Below, piece by piece: positions 17,341-27,054 of a stretch of DNA of 35,825 bases. The position numbers were made by a program, and so were the translations under genes. This DNA comes from Candidatus Omnitrophota bacterium (GTDB lineage Bacteria > Omnitrophota > Gorgyraeia > JABMRJ01). The stretch spans positions 1 through 35,825 of the forward strand of contig JADHWH010000015.1 in assembly GCA_016783555.1 (NCBI GenBank), given 5' to 3'. Below the pieces are notes generated by a model. That model was not told the DNA's origin. It searched no databases and worked only from the letters and a program-made list of their open reading frames with translations. The first letter of the stretch is position 1. Every line of letters starts with the position of its first letter.

Positions 17341-17745
17341 ATGAAGAGAATAGGAAGCGTTATATTAGTTATGACATTGGTAATAAGCTTGGCGTCGAGC
17401 GCATACGCACAGACTCCAGCTGTAAAATTAAACCGCGGCTTAGTCAATGCCCTCACAGGCCTATGGGAATTGCCCGTTGACGTCCTTAGGACATGCAAGC
17501 AAGAAGGGGCTCCAAAGGGATTAACGGTAGGTTTGGTGAGAGGTTTGGTAATGGGGGTGTATAGAACACTCGTAGGTATATATGAAGTAGTTACCTTCCC
17601 GGTTCCAGCACCTGCAGGATATAGACCTATTACCGATCCGCCTACACTGTTAACATCTGAGACGTTAGAACCCGCAAACCCGGAAATGCGTGGGGATTTC
17701 AGACCTCTTAGCAGTGCATACGAAGGAACGACGCGTAAAAAATAA
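17341..17745 (+). CDS. small secreted protein, resembles exosortase-associated TIGR04073 family (paralogue 1)
   Basis: A 134-residue protein with a clear Sec signal peptide (hydrophobic core to about residue 20, likely cleaved after AYA, leaving QTPAVKL). The mature part has the pattern KLNRGLVNALTGLWELP, then GLVRGLVMGVYRTLVGIYEVVTFPVPAPAGYRPI. This RG-L-N-TG-ELP / YE-VTFP layout is my recollection of the TIGR04073 family, described as exosortase-system-associated in PVC and related bacteria. Function is unknown. It has its own promoter and an intrinsic terminator after it, and a paralogue follows 100 nt later. No PEP-CTERM or exosortase gene is in the window. Confidence 0.75.
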   Translation: MKRIGSVILVMTLVISLASSAYAQTPAVKLNRGLVNALTGLWELPVDVLRTCKQEGAPKGLTVGLVRGLVMGVYRTLVGIYEVVTFPVPAPAGYRPITDPPTLLTSETLEPANPEMRGDFRPLSSAYEGTTRKK

Positions 17746-17762
17746 GCAGCATCTATGATTTT

Positions 17763-17824
17763 AAAGAGTTGGTCTTTTATGTGAATTCTTACATTTTTCA
17801 TATAGAGGGCCAGCTCTTTTTTTC
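17763..17824 (+). terminator. hairpin with T-run between the two secreted paralogues
   Basis: AAAGAGTTGGTC (17763-17774) pairs with GGCCAGCTCTTT (17808-17819), with two G-U pairs, followed by TTTTC. It may end the first message or attenuate read-through into the second gene, for which I see no separate promoter. Confidence 0.65.
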
Positions 17825-17848
17825 AAAATCGATGATAAGGAGGTCTTT

Positions 17849-18193
17849 ATGAAGGAGAAAGCGAAAAGAGTAGCAGTGTTTTTTGTCCTTGTTCTCTTTA
17901 TGTCAGGCATGATTGCGCCTGATGTTTTTGCCCAGACCCCCATAAGAAAACTGGGTAGAGGCCTGGCCAACTTTGGGACAGGCATATTGGAATTGCCGTA
18001 TACTGTGGTGGATGTCGCAGAAGAAGAGGGTTATCTGGCGGCAGTTACATACGGCGTGGTTAAAGGTATAGCCATGAGTCTCTTGAGAATAGGCATCGGC
18101 GTTTATGAGACCGTTACTTTTATAATACCTCTTCCATGGAGATATGCGCCGATATTAGAGCCTGAATTCATGATGAGCGAAGATACTTTCTAG
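17849..18193 (+). CDS. small secreted protein, resembles TIGR04073 family (paralogue 2)
   Basis: A 114-residue paralogue of the gene just upstream. The signal peptide ends near FAQTP, and the mature part repeats the family pattern: IRKLGRGLANFGTGILELP, then GVVKGIAMSLLRIGIGVYETVTFIIPLPWRYAPI. The two proteins share the QTP N-terminus, RGL-N--TG--ELP, the glycine/methionine amphipathic helix and the YE-VTF--P-P tail, so they arose by tandem duplication. A strong AAGGAGGT precedes the ATG. It lies downstream of a terminator hairpin, so its level may be lower than that of the first copy. Its stop overlaps the convergent fxsA by 4 nt. Function unknown. Confidence 0.75.
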   Translation: MKEKAKRVAVFFVLVLFMSGMIAPDVFAQTPIRKLGRGLANFGTGILELPYTVVDVAEEEGYLAAVTYGVVKGIAMSLLRIGIGVYETVTFIIPLPWRYAPILEPEFMMSEDTF

Positions 18194-18561
18194 CCTCTAT
18201 CTAACATCCGCCGGAATTTGTACTGCAGCCACTTTTTTGCGTGATACCTTGTGTAAGGTATTAAAAAAACGAATCCCGCAAGGTCTGTTATAAGCCCAGG
18301 GGTAAGAAGTAATAGCCCGCCCGCAAATATAAAGAGACCGTCTATAAGGCGTTCGCTCGGGATTATACCCATATTTAGATCTCTTTGTATACCGGATATC
18401 GTCTTCAGGCCTTCACTCTTCGCCAATAAGGCGCCGATTATGCCCGTTGTTATTACAATAGATACTGTGTTAAAGACGCCTATATGTTGGCCCACCTTGA
18501 TCAAGATAGCCAATTCCACAAGAGGAACCGTTATGAACGATAATATGAGATATCCCAGCAT
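18190..18561 (-). CDS. fxsA: FxsA-family membrane protein
   Basis: The only clear minus-strand gene. A 123-aa integral membrane protein with hydrophobic segments around residues 3-20, 30-47 and 75-97. FxsA-type features include FITVPLVELAILIKVGQHIG, the glycine-rich second helix, LIDGLFIFAGGLLLLTPGLITDLAGFVFLIP and a basic tail. E. coli FxsA overproduction relieves exclusion of phage T7 by F; its ordinary role is unclear. A perfect consensus promoter ends only about 9 nt before the ATG, so the message looks leaderless. It converges on the second secreted paralogue with a 4-nt overlap. Confidence 0.88.
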   Translation of the reverse strand: MLGYLILSFITVPLVELAILIKVGQHIGVFNTVSIVITTGIIGALLAKSEGLKTISGIQRDLNMGIIPSERLIDGLFIFAGGLLLLTPGLITDLAGFVFLIPYTRYHAKKWLQYKFRRMLDRG

Positions 18562-18570
18562 AGTGTTTAC

Positions 18571-18599
18571 ATTATAGAGCCCTTCTTATTCAATGTCAA
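18571..18599 (-). promoter_or_regulatory. consensus promoter of fxsA giving a leaderless message
   Basis: Read on the minus strand: TTGACA (18599-18594), 17-nt spacer, TATAAT (18576-18571), both perfect. The start of transcription should fall at about 18564, two or three bases before the ATG at 18561, leaving no room for a Shine-Dalgarno. Confidence 0.75.
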
Positions 18600-18627
18600 G
18601 AACGGCGGGGATTTGGGAGACCTGGTA

Positions 18628-18656
18628 TTGACTTTGGCTTATAATAATGATATAGT
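18628..18656 (+). promoter_or_regulatory. promoter of the tRNA-Pro / acyP unit
   Basis: TTGACT (18628-18633), 17-nt spacer, TATAGT (18651-18656). A TATAAT at 18640-18645 lies too close to the -35 box. Predicted start near 18663, leaving a leader of about 75 nt before the mature tRNA. Confidence 0.6.
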
Positions 18657-18739
18657 ATTAAGATATTTTATTTATGCATCATAATTAGCGCATATGAGTA
18701 ATAATTGCTTTATAGAGACTTCCGGAAGGTGAAGAAGAT

Positions 18740-18818
18740 CGGGGCGTGGCTCAGCTTGGTTTAGAGCGCTTGCTTCGGGAGCAAGAGGTCGGCGGTTCGA
18801 ATCCGCCCGCCCCGACCA
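18740..18818 (+). tRNA. tRNA-Pro (anticodon CGG)
   Basis: Full cloverleaf of 79 nt with encoded CCA. Acceptor CGGGGCG/CGCCCCG with discriminator A, D stem GCTC/GAGC, anticodon stem CTTGC/GCAAG around loop TTCGGGA (anticodon 18776-18778), T stem GGCGG/CCGCC with loop TTCGAAT. It decodes CCG. The CCA ends at 18818 and the acylphosphatase ATG is at 18823, so tRNA and mRNA are almost fused on one transcript. Confidence 0.96.
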
Positions 18819-18822
18819 CGAT

Positions 18823-19101
18823 ATGATGAAGAAACGGGTGCGGGTATTATACAGCGGAATGGTGCAGGGTGTGGGTTTCAGGTTTACGGCTGAGGCCGTC
18901 GCGCAGAGACTCGGCGTTGTAGGTTGGGTGAAGAATCTCCCTGACGGCAGGGTAGAGCTTCTCTGCGAAGGAGACGAAGAGGTCCTGAAAGGTCTTTTTA
19001 GCGATATTAAGAACGGTACATTGAGAAATTATATTCGGGATACAGATGTATCTTGGTCTGAAGCGACCGGTGAATTTAAGGATTTTGATATAAGGTTTTG
19101 A
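18823..19101 (+). CDS. acyP: acylphosphatase
   Basis: Small hydrolase of carboxyl-phosphate bonds. RVRVLYSGMVQGVGFRFTAEAVAQRLGVVGWVKNLPDGRVELLCEG carries the phosphate-binding loop with the catalytic arginine (GVGFR) and asparagine (KNLPDG). Its 92 aa is the family norm. The start is at 18823 or the adjacent ATG at 18826; nothing further downstream would keep the fold. No Shine-Dalgarno is possible between it and the tRNA 3' end 4 nt upstream, so translation must use tRNA sequence or a leaderless processed end. The phosphoesterase gene follows after 6 nt. Confidence 0.93.
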   Translation: MMKKRVRVLYSGMVQGVGFRFTAEAVAQRLGVVGWVKNLPDGRVELLCEGDEEVLKGLFSDIKNGTLRNYIRDTDVSWSEATGEFKDFDIRF

Positions 19102-19107
19102 TAAATA

Positions 19108-22324
<3,217 letters not shown>

Positions 22325-22349
22325 AGAAATTATTTTTAAGGAGGCGGAA

Positions 22350-22970
22350 GTGAGAAAGGGGAAGTTGTTTATCAAAAAGATGGTAGTGGGGGGCATGAAG
22401 GCCAACTGCTATATATTCGGAGACCCCGAGACAAAAGAGGTCTTTGTTATCGATCCGGGCGGCGATTACCACAGGATAAGAGCGGTATTAGACAAGGCCG
22501 ATTTAAAGACAAAGGCTATTATAAATACTCACGGTCATATAGACCATATAAGCGCCAACAGGTATCTGGGCTACCCTATATGGATTCATAAAGACGATGC
22601 CATGTTCTTGCAGGATTCTAAGAAGAACCTATCTTCATTATTCGGTTTTAATCTAAAATCGCCGCCTGCCACCAGGCTGCTCGAAGAGGGCGAGACGCTT
22701 GAGATCGGCGATATCTCACTGGAGGTTATCCATACGCCGGGTCACACGCCGGGCTCAATCTGCTTAAAGTCGGACGGCCTGATGTTTACCGGCGACATAC
22801 TATTCTATGGCGGCATAGGAAGGTCTGATTTTCCACATGGTTCGGAGAAGACGCTGTTCGAGTCTTTAAAAAATAAGGTCTTAATACATGATGATAATAC
22901 AGTCATCTATCCGGGCCACGGCCCGTCAACAACGATAGGCGAAGAGAAAAAATCAAACCCGTTTTTGTAA
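22350..22970 (+). CDS. MBL-fold metallohydrolase, glyoxalase II-like
   Basis: Metallo-beta-lactamase fold hydrolase of 206 aa. NTHGHIDHI is the HxHxDH zinc motif, with the remaining ligands in VIHTPGHTPGS, FTGDILFYGGIGRSD and YPGHGPSTTIGEE. The ending matches the hydroxyacylglutathione-hydrolase-like group often annotated YcbL/GloB. The substrate is not known; it lacks the extra C-terminal helices of true GloB. The start is a GTG at 22350 with AAGGAGG 5 nt upstream. It sits between the lipoprotein gene and xerD. Confidence 0.88.
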   Translation: MRKGKLFIKKMVVGGMKANCYIFGDPETKEVFVIDPGGDYHRIRAVLDKADLKTKAIINTHGHIDHISANRYLGYPIWIHKDDAMFLQDSKKNLSSLFGFNLKSPPATRLLEEGETLEIGDISLEVIHTPGHTPGSICLKSDGLMFTGDILFYGGIGRSDFPHGSEKTLFESLKNKVLIHDDNTVIYPGHGPSTTIGEEKKSNPFL

Positions 22971-22975
22971 TAAAT

Positions 22976-23866
22976 ATGGAAGAGCTGATAGATCAATTTC
23001 TGAATTTCCTTTCTGTCGAGAGGGGATTGGCCGCAAACACAATCTCTTCTTATAGGATCGATCTTATCAAGTTTACCGTTTTTTTAGAAAAGAATCATAT
23101 AGCTTCTATGGGAAGCGTCAGAAAAAACCACCTTATTAAATATCTGATGCTTTTAAAAGATAAGAGGCTTTCGACGAATTCCATATCGAGGAACCTCGCG
23201 TCCATAAAGACGTTTTATAAATTTTTGGTAAATGAGAAGCATGTAAAAGAGAATGTGGCGGGTATTCTTGAGTCGCCCAGGCTGTGGAAGAAGCTGCCCA
23301 ATACGTTGAGCGTGGAAGAGGTCGACAGGCTCTTGAGCGCGCCGGATCGAAGAAGCTGGATGGGTATCAGGGACAGGGCGTCGCTGGAGCTTTTATACGC
23401 AACGGGCATGAGGGTTTCGGAGTTAATCAATCTTAAGGTAAATGATTTAAATATGGACGTGGGGTTTATTAAGTGCGTGGGAAAAGGGTCAAAGGAGAGG
23501 ATAATACCCATTGGAAAAAGGGCTAAGGATGCCGTTAAAAAGTATCTTGATAAATCGAGAGGCAGGCTTGTAAAGGCCAAATACCAGGACGGCGCCCTCT
23601 TTTTGACGAGGCTTGGCAGGCGGATGTCGAGGCAGAACTTCTGGAAGATGATAAAGTCTTACGCCCGCAGGGCCAAGATAAAAAAGGAGTTTTCCCCCCA
23701 TGTTTTGAGGCACTCATTCGCGTCGCACCTTTTGGAGAGGGGCGCGGATTTGAGGATAATCCAGGAGATGCTGGGACATTCAGATATATCGACCACACAG
23801 ATATACACGCATATTGACAAAGAGAGGCTTAAGTCGATACACCATAAGTACCACCCGAGAGGATGA
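22976..23866 (+). CDS. xerD: tyrosine recombinase, XerD-like
   Basis: Site-specific recombinase expected to resolve chromosome dimers at dif together with FtsK, whose gene begins at the end of this window. The SAM-like N-terminal DNA-binding domain (residues 1-90) is followed by the catalytic core. The catalytic set is complete: R146 (ATGMRVSEL), K170 (GKGSKERIIPI), H242/R245 (HVLRHSFASHLL), H268 (LGHSDIST) and nucleophile Y277 (QIYTHI). At 296 aa it is full length. It starts 5 nt after the MBL gene. XerC, XerD and XerA cannot be separated with certainty from sequence alone. A MITE-like repeat follows 14 nt after its stop. Confidence 0.9.
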   Translation: MEELIDQFLNFLSVERGLAANTISSYRIDLIKFTVFLEKNHIASMGSVRKNHLIKYLMLLKDKRLSTNSISRNLASIKTFYKFLVNEKHVKENVAGILESPRLWKKLPNTLSVEEVDRLLSAPDRRSWMGIRDRASLELLYATGMRVSELINLKVNDLNMDVGFIKCVGKGSKERIIPIGKRAKDAVKKYLDKSRGRLVKAKYQDGALFLTRLGRRMSRQNFWKMIKSYARRAKIKKEFSPHVLRHSFASHLLERGADLRIIQEMLGHSDISTTQIYTHIDKERLKSIHHKYHPRG

Positions 23867-23880
23867 AATGACAATAGTTT

Positions 23881-23984
23881 AAAGCGCAAAGCTAAAAACT
23901 AAAAACTGTTGTGCCGCCTTCGGCGGCGCTAAATTAAAGGTCGCGAAGCGACACAACAGTTTTACGCTTTAAGCTTTAAGCTTT
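23881..23984. repeat. MITE-like three-hairpin inverted repeat
   Basis: Terminal arms of about 33 nt (23881-23913 and 23952-23984) are imperfect inverse complements, best at the inner end (AAACTGTTGTG with CACAACAGTTTT). Between them are two small perfect hairpins: GCCGCC-TTC-GGCGGC (913-927 of 23 kb) and GTCGC-GAA-GCGAC (23940-23952). The right arm contains tandem CTTTAAG units. The whole can fold as a three-armed structure. It looks like a non-autonomous dispersed repeat and fills the gap between xerD and the nucleotidyltransferase; no coding capacity. Confidence 0.75.
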
Positions 23985-23998
23985 ACACTCATACTAAA

Positions 23999-25399
23999 AT
24001 GGACCTGATAGCGACACATACCAATGATGTATTAAAGGTTCTGCATCACGGCCTTATCGTTGATAGAAGGATTACGCGAAGGCTAAAGAAGCGGCCTCTC
24101 TTAAACCTGGCGCGGAAGATGAGAGCCGCTCTTCCCGCAAGGCTTATGAGACTCCTGAAGCTTATAGGAAAGATGGCCGAGGAGAAAGAGTTCGCAGCAT
24201 TCGTCATCGGCGGTTTTGTCAGAGACCTTATCATGAATGTAAGGAATTACGATGTCGATATCGTTGTGGAGGGCAACGCCATAGAGTTTGCCAAAGCGTT
24301 TGCCGATAGACTAAAGGGCTCATTGGTCATCCATAGGAAATTCGGCACCGCCACTGTCGTAATGCCATGGGGTCTTGGCAGGAACGGGAGATTTAAAGTG
24401 GATATAGCCACCGCGAGAAGAGAGAGATATGAATTTCCCGCTGCGCTTCCCGATGTAGAATTCAGTTCTCTCAGGGATGATCTGTATAGGCGGGACTTTA
24501 CCATCAATGCCATGGCGATTGTGCTGAACAGCAAGAATTTCGGCCAATTGATAGATTTCTTTAATGGACAGAGACACCTCGAAGAAGGAGTAGTATCCGT
24601 CCTGCATAAAGAGAGTTTCATGGATGACCCGACCCGCATATTCCGCGCCGTACGATTTGAGCAGAGATACGGTTTTAAGATAGATAAACCAACAGAAAAT
24701 TTAATAAAAAAAGCTATAAAAAAGGATATGTTCGGAAGAACCGGAAATATGAGGATACGTGACGAACTTATCCTTATACTAAAAGAGGAGGATCCTATGC
24801 GCGCGATCAGAAGGATGCATCAGCTCGATGAGTTAAGATTTATCCATCCGAAGATAAAGATGCAAGAAGATTTAAGATCGTTATTTAAGTCTATAAAACA
24901 GACATGCCGGTGGTACAAAAAGTCCCAGCTTAAAGAGAGATCCCTCGATGATTGGTTGATGTACCTTATGGCGCTTTTTGAAAATTTGGATAAGAAAGAC
25001 GCCAAGGCCATATGCAATAAGTTCGCCTTCAGGCGGGGTGACACTATGCGGATTGCCTCATATAAGGAAGAGGGAGATAGGGTCCTTAAGTTTATGTCGC
25101 AGAAAAAAAAGATGCCCCCTTCCTCTGTTTATAAGAGACTGCGCCCTCTTTCTTACGAGGTGATTCTTGTGCTCTATGCGAAAGCCGATGACAGGAAGAT
25201 AAAGAGCCGAATAATAAATTTTCTCTTAAAGAGCAATGACATAAAGATAAAGACTACGGGAGATGATTTGAAAAGACTGGGATTTAAGCCGGGGCCCGCT
25301 TTGGGAAAGGCGCTTAAGGAGATATTGTATGCCAAGATCGACGACAAGATAGAGACTCGAAAAGACGAGCTTTCATTAGCAAGGGAGATGTTAAAGTGA
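23999..25399 (+). CDS. tRNA nucleotidyltransferase (A-adding/CCA family), apparently N-terminally shortened
   Basis: Class II nucleotidyltransferase that completes or repairs the 3' CCA of tRNA. The catalytic part starts near residue 60: FVIGGFVRDLIMNVRNYDVDIVVEG holds the GGxVRD and DxD metal site. It continues with KFGTATVVMP, DIATARRE, RRDFTINAMA and DPTRIFRAVRFEQRYGF. This motif set is that of the long A-adding enzymes with DHH and CBS domains in front. Here the first 40 residues (LIATHTNDVLKVLHHG) look like the end of a CBS domain joined to the usual linker, but the DHH and CBS parts are absent. No Shine-Dalgarno precedes ATG 23999, so an internal start such as the ATG at 24119 is possible. 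The A-adding versus full CCA-adding role is not resolved. Confidence 0.85.
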   Translation: MDLIATHTNDVLKVLHHGLIVDRRITRRLKKRPLLNLARKMRAALPARLMRLLKLIGKMAEEKEFAAFVIGGFVRDLIMNVRNYDVDIVVEGNAIEFAKAFADRLKGSLVIHRKFGTATVVMPWGLGRNGRFKVDIATARRERYEFPAALPDVEFSSLRDDLYRRDFTINAMAIVLNSKNFGQLIDFFNGQRHLEEGVVSVLHKESFMDDPTRIFRAVRFEQRYGFKIDKPTENLIKKAIKKDMFGRTGNMRIRDELILILKEEDPMRAIRRMHQLDELRFIHPKIKMQEDLRSLFKSIKQTCRWYKKSQLKERSLDDWLMYLMALFENLDKKDAKAICNKFAFRRGDTMRIASYKEEGDRVLKFMSQKKKMPPSSVYKRLRPLSYEVILVLYAKADDRKIKSRIINFLLKSNDIKIKTTGDDLKRLGFKPGPALGKALKEILYAKIDDKIETRKDELSLAREMLK

Positions 25400-25677
25400 T
25401 AGTGGGTCTGTTGAGAGTGGAGCTTCTTATCCATAACTCGCGCTCTCTCAAGGCAAAGAGGCATGTCTTGAAAGGCCTAAAGGAGAGACTGAGGAGAGGT
25501 TTTAACATATCGGTCGCGGAGATAGATAATCACGATAAATGGCAGAGGGCGACTTTGGGTATTGCCTATCTTGACAGAAATAAAGCTTTAGTAAACAGCG
25601 CATTGGATAAGATATTGAATTTTATCGAGACATTTCACGAAGTCCAGTTAACAGATCAGGAAATGGAGATATTGTGA
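25396..25677 (+). CDS. DUF503 family protein (YlxP-like)
   Basis: A 93-aa protein of the DUF503/YlxP family: VGLLRVELLIHNSRSLKAKRHVLKGLKERLRRGFNISVAEID followed by WQRATLGIAYL. Family members usually lie between infB and rbfA and are linked by context to ribosome maturation; their biochemical role is unproven. The order DUF503-rbfA is kept here, but nusA and infB are absent and a tRNA nucleotidyltransferase takes their place upstream. The start is the GTG at 25396, overlapping the preceding stop (GTGA). Confidence 0.9.
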   Translation: MIVGLLRVELLIHNSRSLKAKRHVLKGLKERLRRGFNISVAEIDNHDKWQRATLGIAYLDRNKALVNSALDKILNFIETFHEVQLTDQEMEIL

Positions 25678-26036
25678 TGGGTGTTAGGCCGGAGAGGGTA
25701 CAAGAGGCGTTGAGAAGGGAAGTAAGCTTGATTATACAGAAGGAGATCAAAGATCCAAGATTAGGATTTACGACTATCACGAAAGTGGAAATATCCAAAG
25801 ATTTAAAAAACGCACATATATATTACAGCGTCATGGATGAGAAAGACGCTATAAATACAAAGCACGCCCTTATGAGCGCCGAGGGTTATATAAAGAAATT
25901 GATAGGCGACAGACTCAAGATGAAGTTTATGCCGAATATCAAGTTTAAGGCTGATAAAACAATGGAACACAGCCGCCGCGTACTTGAGATTCTGGAAAAG
26001 ATAAAAAGAGAGGATAAGAAAGATGGTAAAGAGTGA
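25677..26036 (+). CDS. rbfA: 30S ribosome-binding factor A
   Basis: KH-fold protein that binds immature 30S subunits and helps 16S rRNA 5'-end maturation. GVRPERVQEALRREVSLIIQKEIKDPRLGFTTITKVEISKDLKNAHIYYSV is diagnostic, followed by a helical segment and IKFKADKTMEHSRRVLEILEKI. The ATG at 25677 is preferred to the GTG at 25674 because GGAGA lies 7 nt upstream; this gives 119 aa, which is normal. The ATG overlaps the DUF503 stop by one base, and the gene overlaps nrnA by 14 nt. Confidence 0.94.
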   Translation: MGVRPERVQEALRREVSLIIQKEIKDPRLGFTTITKVEISKDLKNAHIYYSVMDEKDAINTKHALMSAEGYIKKLIGDRLKMKFMPNIKFKADKTMEHSRRVLEILEKIKREDKKDGKE

Positions 26037-26985
26037 AATAATAGAGACGATAGAAAAGTATAACAAATACCTTATTGTGTCCCACGTAAACCCCGAAGGC
26101 GATTCACTGGGCAGCCAGTTTGCCCTAAAGGGGCTCCTCAGCAAACTGGGCAAAGAGAGCGTGATAGCCAACGAGGCCGAACCAGCGGAGCTGTACGAAT
26201 TTCTCGATATCAATGACGACATCATTACAGATATTAAGAAAAAGATTGATTATAAAGCGATCATTGCATTGGACTGCCCCGTTATTAAGAGGGTCGGCAG
26301 GGCAAAGAAGTTTTTTAAGAAAGATAAGATTTTGATAAATATAGACCACCATATATCAAATACAAATTTTGGGGATGTGAACTGGGTCGAACCTTATACG
26401 AGTTCCTGCGGCGAGATGGTCTATGAATTATACAAGGCATTTAATGTGCCGATAGATTACAGGTCCGCGCTCTTTTTGTATGTCGCTATTATTACAGACA
26501 CGGGAAGTTTTGCTTACGAAAATACATCTTCCAGGACGCATGCCATAGTCGCGGAATTAATAGATAGGGGATTAAAACCCAATCTTATCTATCAGAAGCT
26601 TTATGAGAATAGAACCGCATCGGAAGTCAAGCTCTTAAAGGATGCGCTTTCCACCATCAGGTTTGCTAAAGATGAAAAGATCGCTTATATGTACGTGACA
26701 AAGAGCATGCTCGACAGATATAATCTTGACCTGGATGTTACAGAGGGGTTTGTGAATTACGCCCGGTCTATAAACGGTGTTAAGGTGGCGATGATATTTT
26801 TGCAGAACCCGTCAAATGAGAAGCGGATAGGCATAAGTTTCAGGTCTAAGGGGGAAGTGGATGTAGATAAGCTTGCCTCGTTGTTCGGAGGCGGCGGACA
26901 TAAGAACGCCTCCGGCTGTGTACTCAGCGGCGACCTTAAGAAGGTAATAAAGAAAGTGGTGGATACGGTTACCAGGAGCATATGA
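26023..26985 (+). CDS. nrnA: DHH/DHHA1 phosphoesterase, bifunctional nanoRNase / pAp phosphatase
   Basis: Degrades 2-5-nt RNA remnants and/or converts pAp to AMP. The DHH domain shows VSHVNPEGDSLGSQ, ALDCP, NIDHHISN and TDTGSFAYENT; the DHHA1 domain ends with the substrate motif FGGGGHKNASG. Its 320 aa is typical for NrnA. The position between rbfA and truB is a common gene order. The TGA at 26983-26985 lies inside the left arm of the palindromic element before truB. It provides a separate DHH protein in a genome region where the nucleotidyltransferase has apparently lost its own DHH domain. Confidence 0.93.
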   Translation: MVKSEIIETIEKYNKYLIVSHVNPEGDSLGSQFALKGLLSKLGKESVIANEAEPAELYEFLDINDDIITDIKKKIDYKAIIALDCPVIKRVGRAKKFFKKDKILINIDHHISNTNFGDVNWVEPYTSSCGEMVYELYKAFNVPIDYRSALFLYVAIITDTGSFAYENTSSRTHAIVAELIDRGLKPNLIYQKLYENRTASEVKLLKDALSTIRFAKDEKIAYMYVTKSMLDRYNLDLDVTEGFVNYARSINGVKVAMIFLQNPSNEKRIGISFRSKGEVDVDKLASLFGGGGHKNASGCVLSGDLKKVIKKVVDTVTRSI

Positions 26986-27054
26986 ACCCCGTTAGACCTC
27001 TAGCGGGAAGTAAAACTCACGAGTTCTAATAGATAGGAGGTCTAACGGGGTGAA
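26980..27054 (+). repeat. Shine-Dalgarno-masking palindromic repeat, copy 2 (truB start)
   Basis: The same perfect 15-bp arms as at ribBA: ACCCCGTTAGACCTC (26986-27000) and GAGGTCTAACGGGGT (27037-27051), here with a 36-nt loop. The shared blocks are 21 nt on the left and 20 nt on the right, and both loops contain AGCGGGA, but the loops otherwise differ. The right arm again carries AGGAGGT (27035-27041) 8 nt before a GTG start at 27050, and the left arm overlaps the nrnA stop. Confidence 0.85.

Noticed and set aside
22976-23866. XerD-like gene as a phage or integron integrase marking a mobile island
   Set aside because: Length, motifs and flanking housekeeping genes fit a chromosomal Xer recombinase; there is no att-like duplication of the tRNA and no cargo genes.
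23881-23984. CRISPR-like or intrinsic terminator reading of the repeat
   Set aside because: There are no regularly spaced direct repeats, and no T-run follows the GC hairpins; a dispersed inverted repeat fits better.
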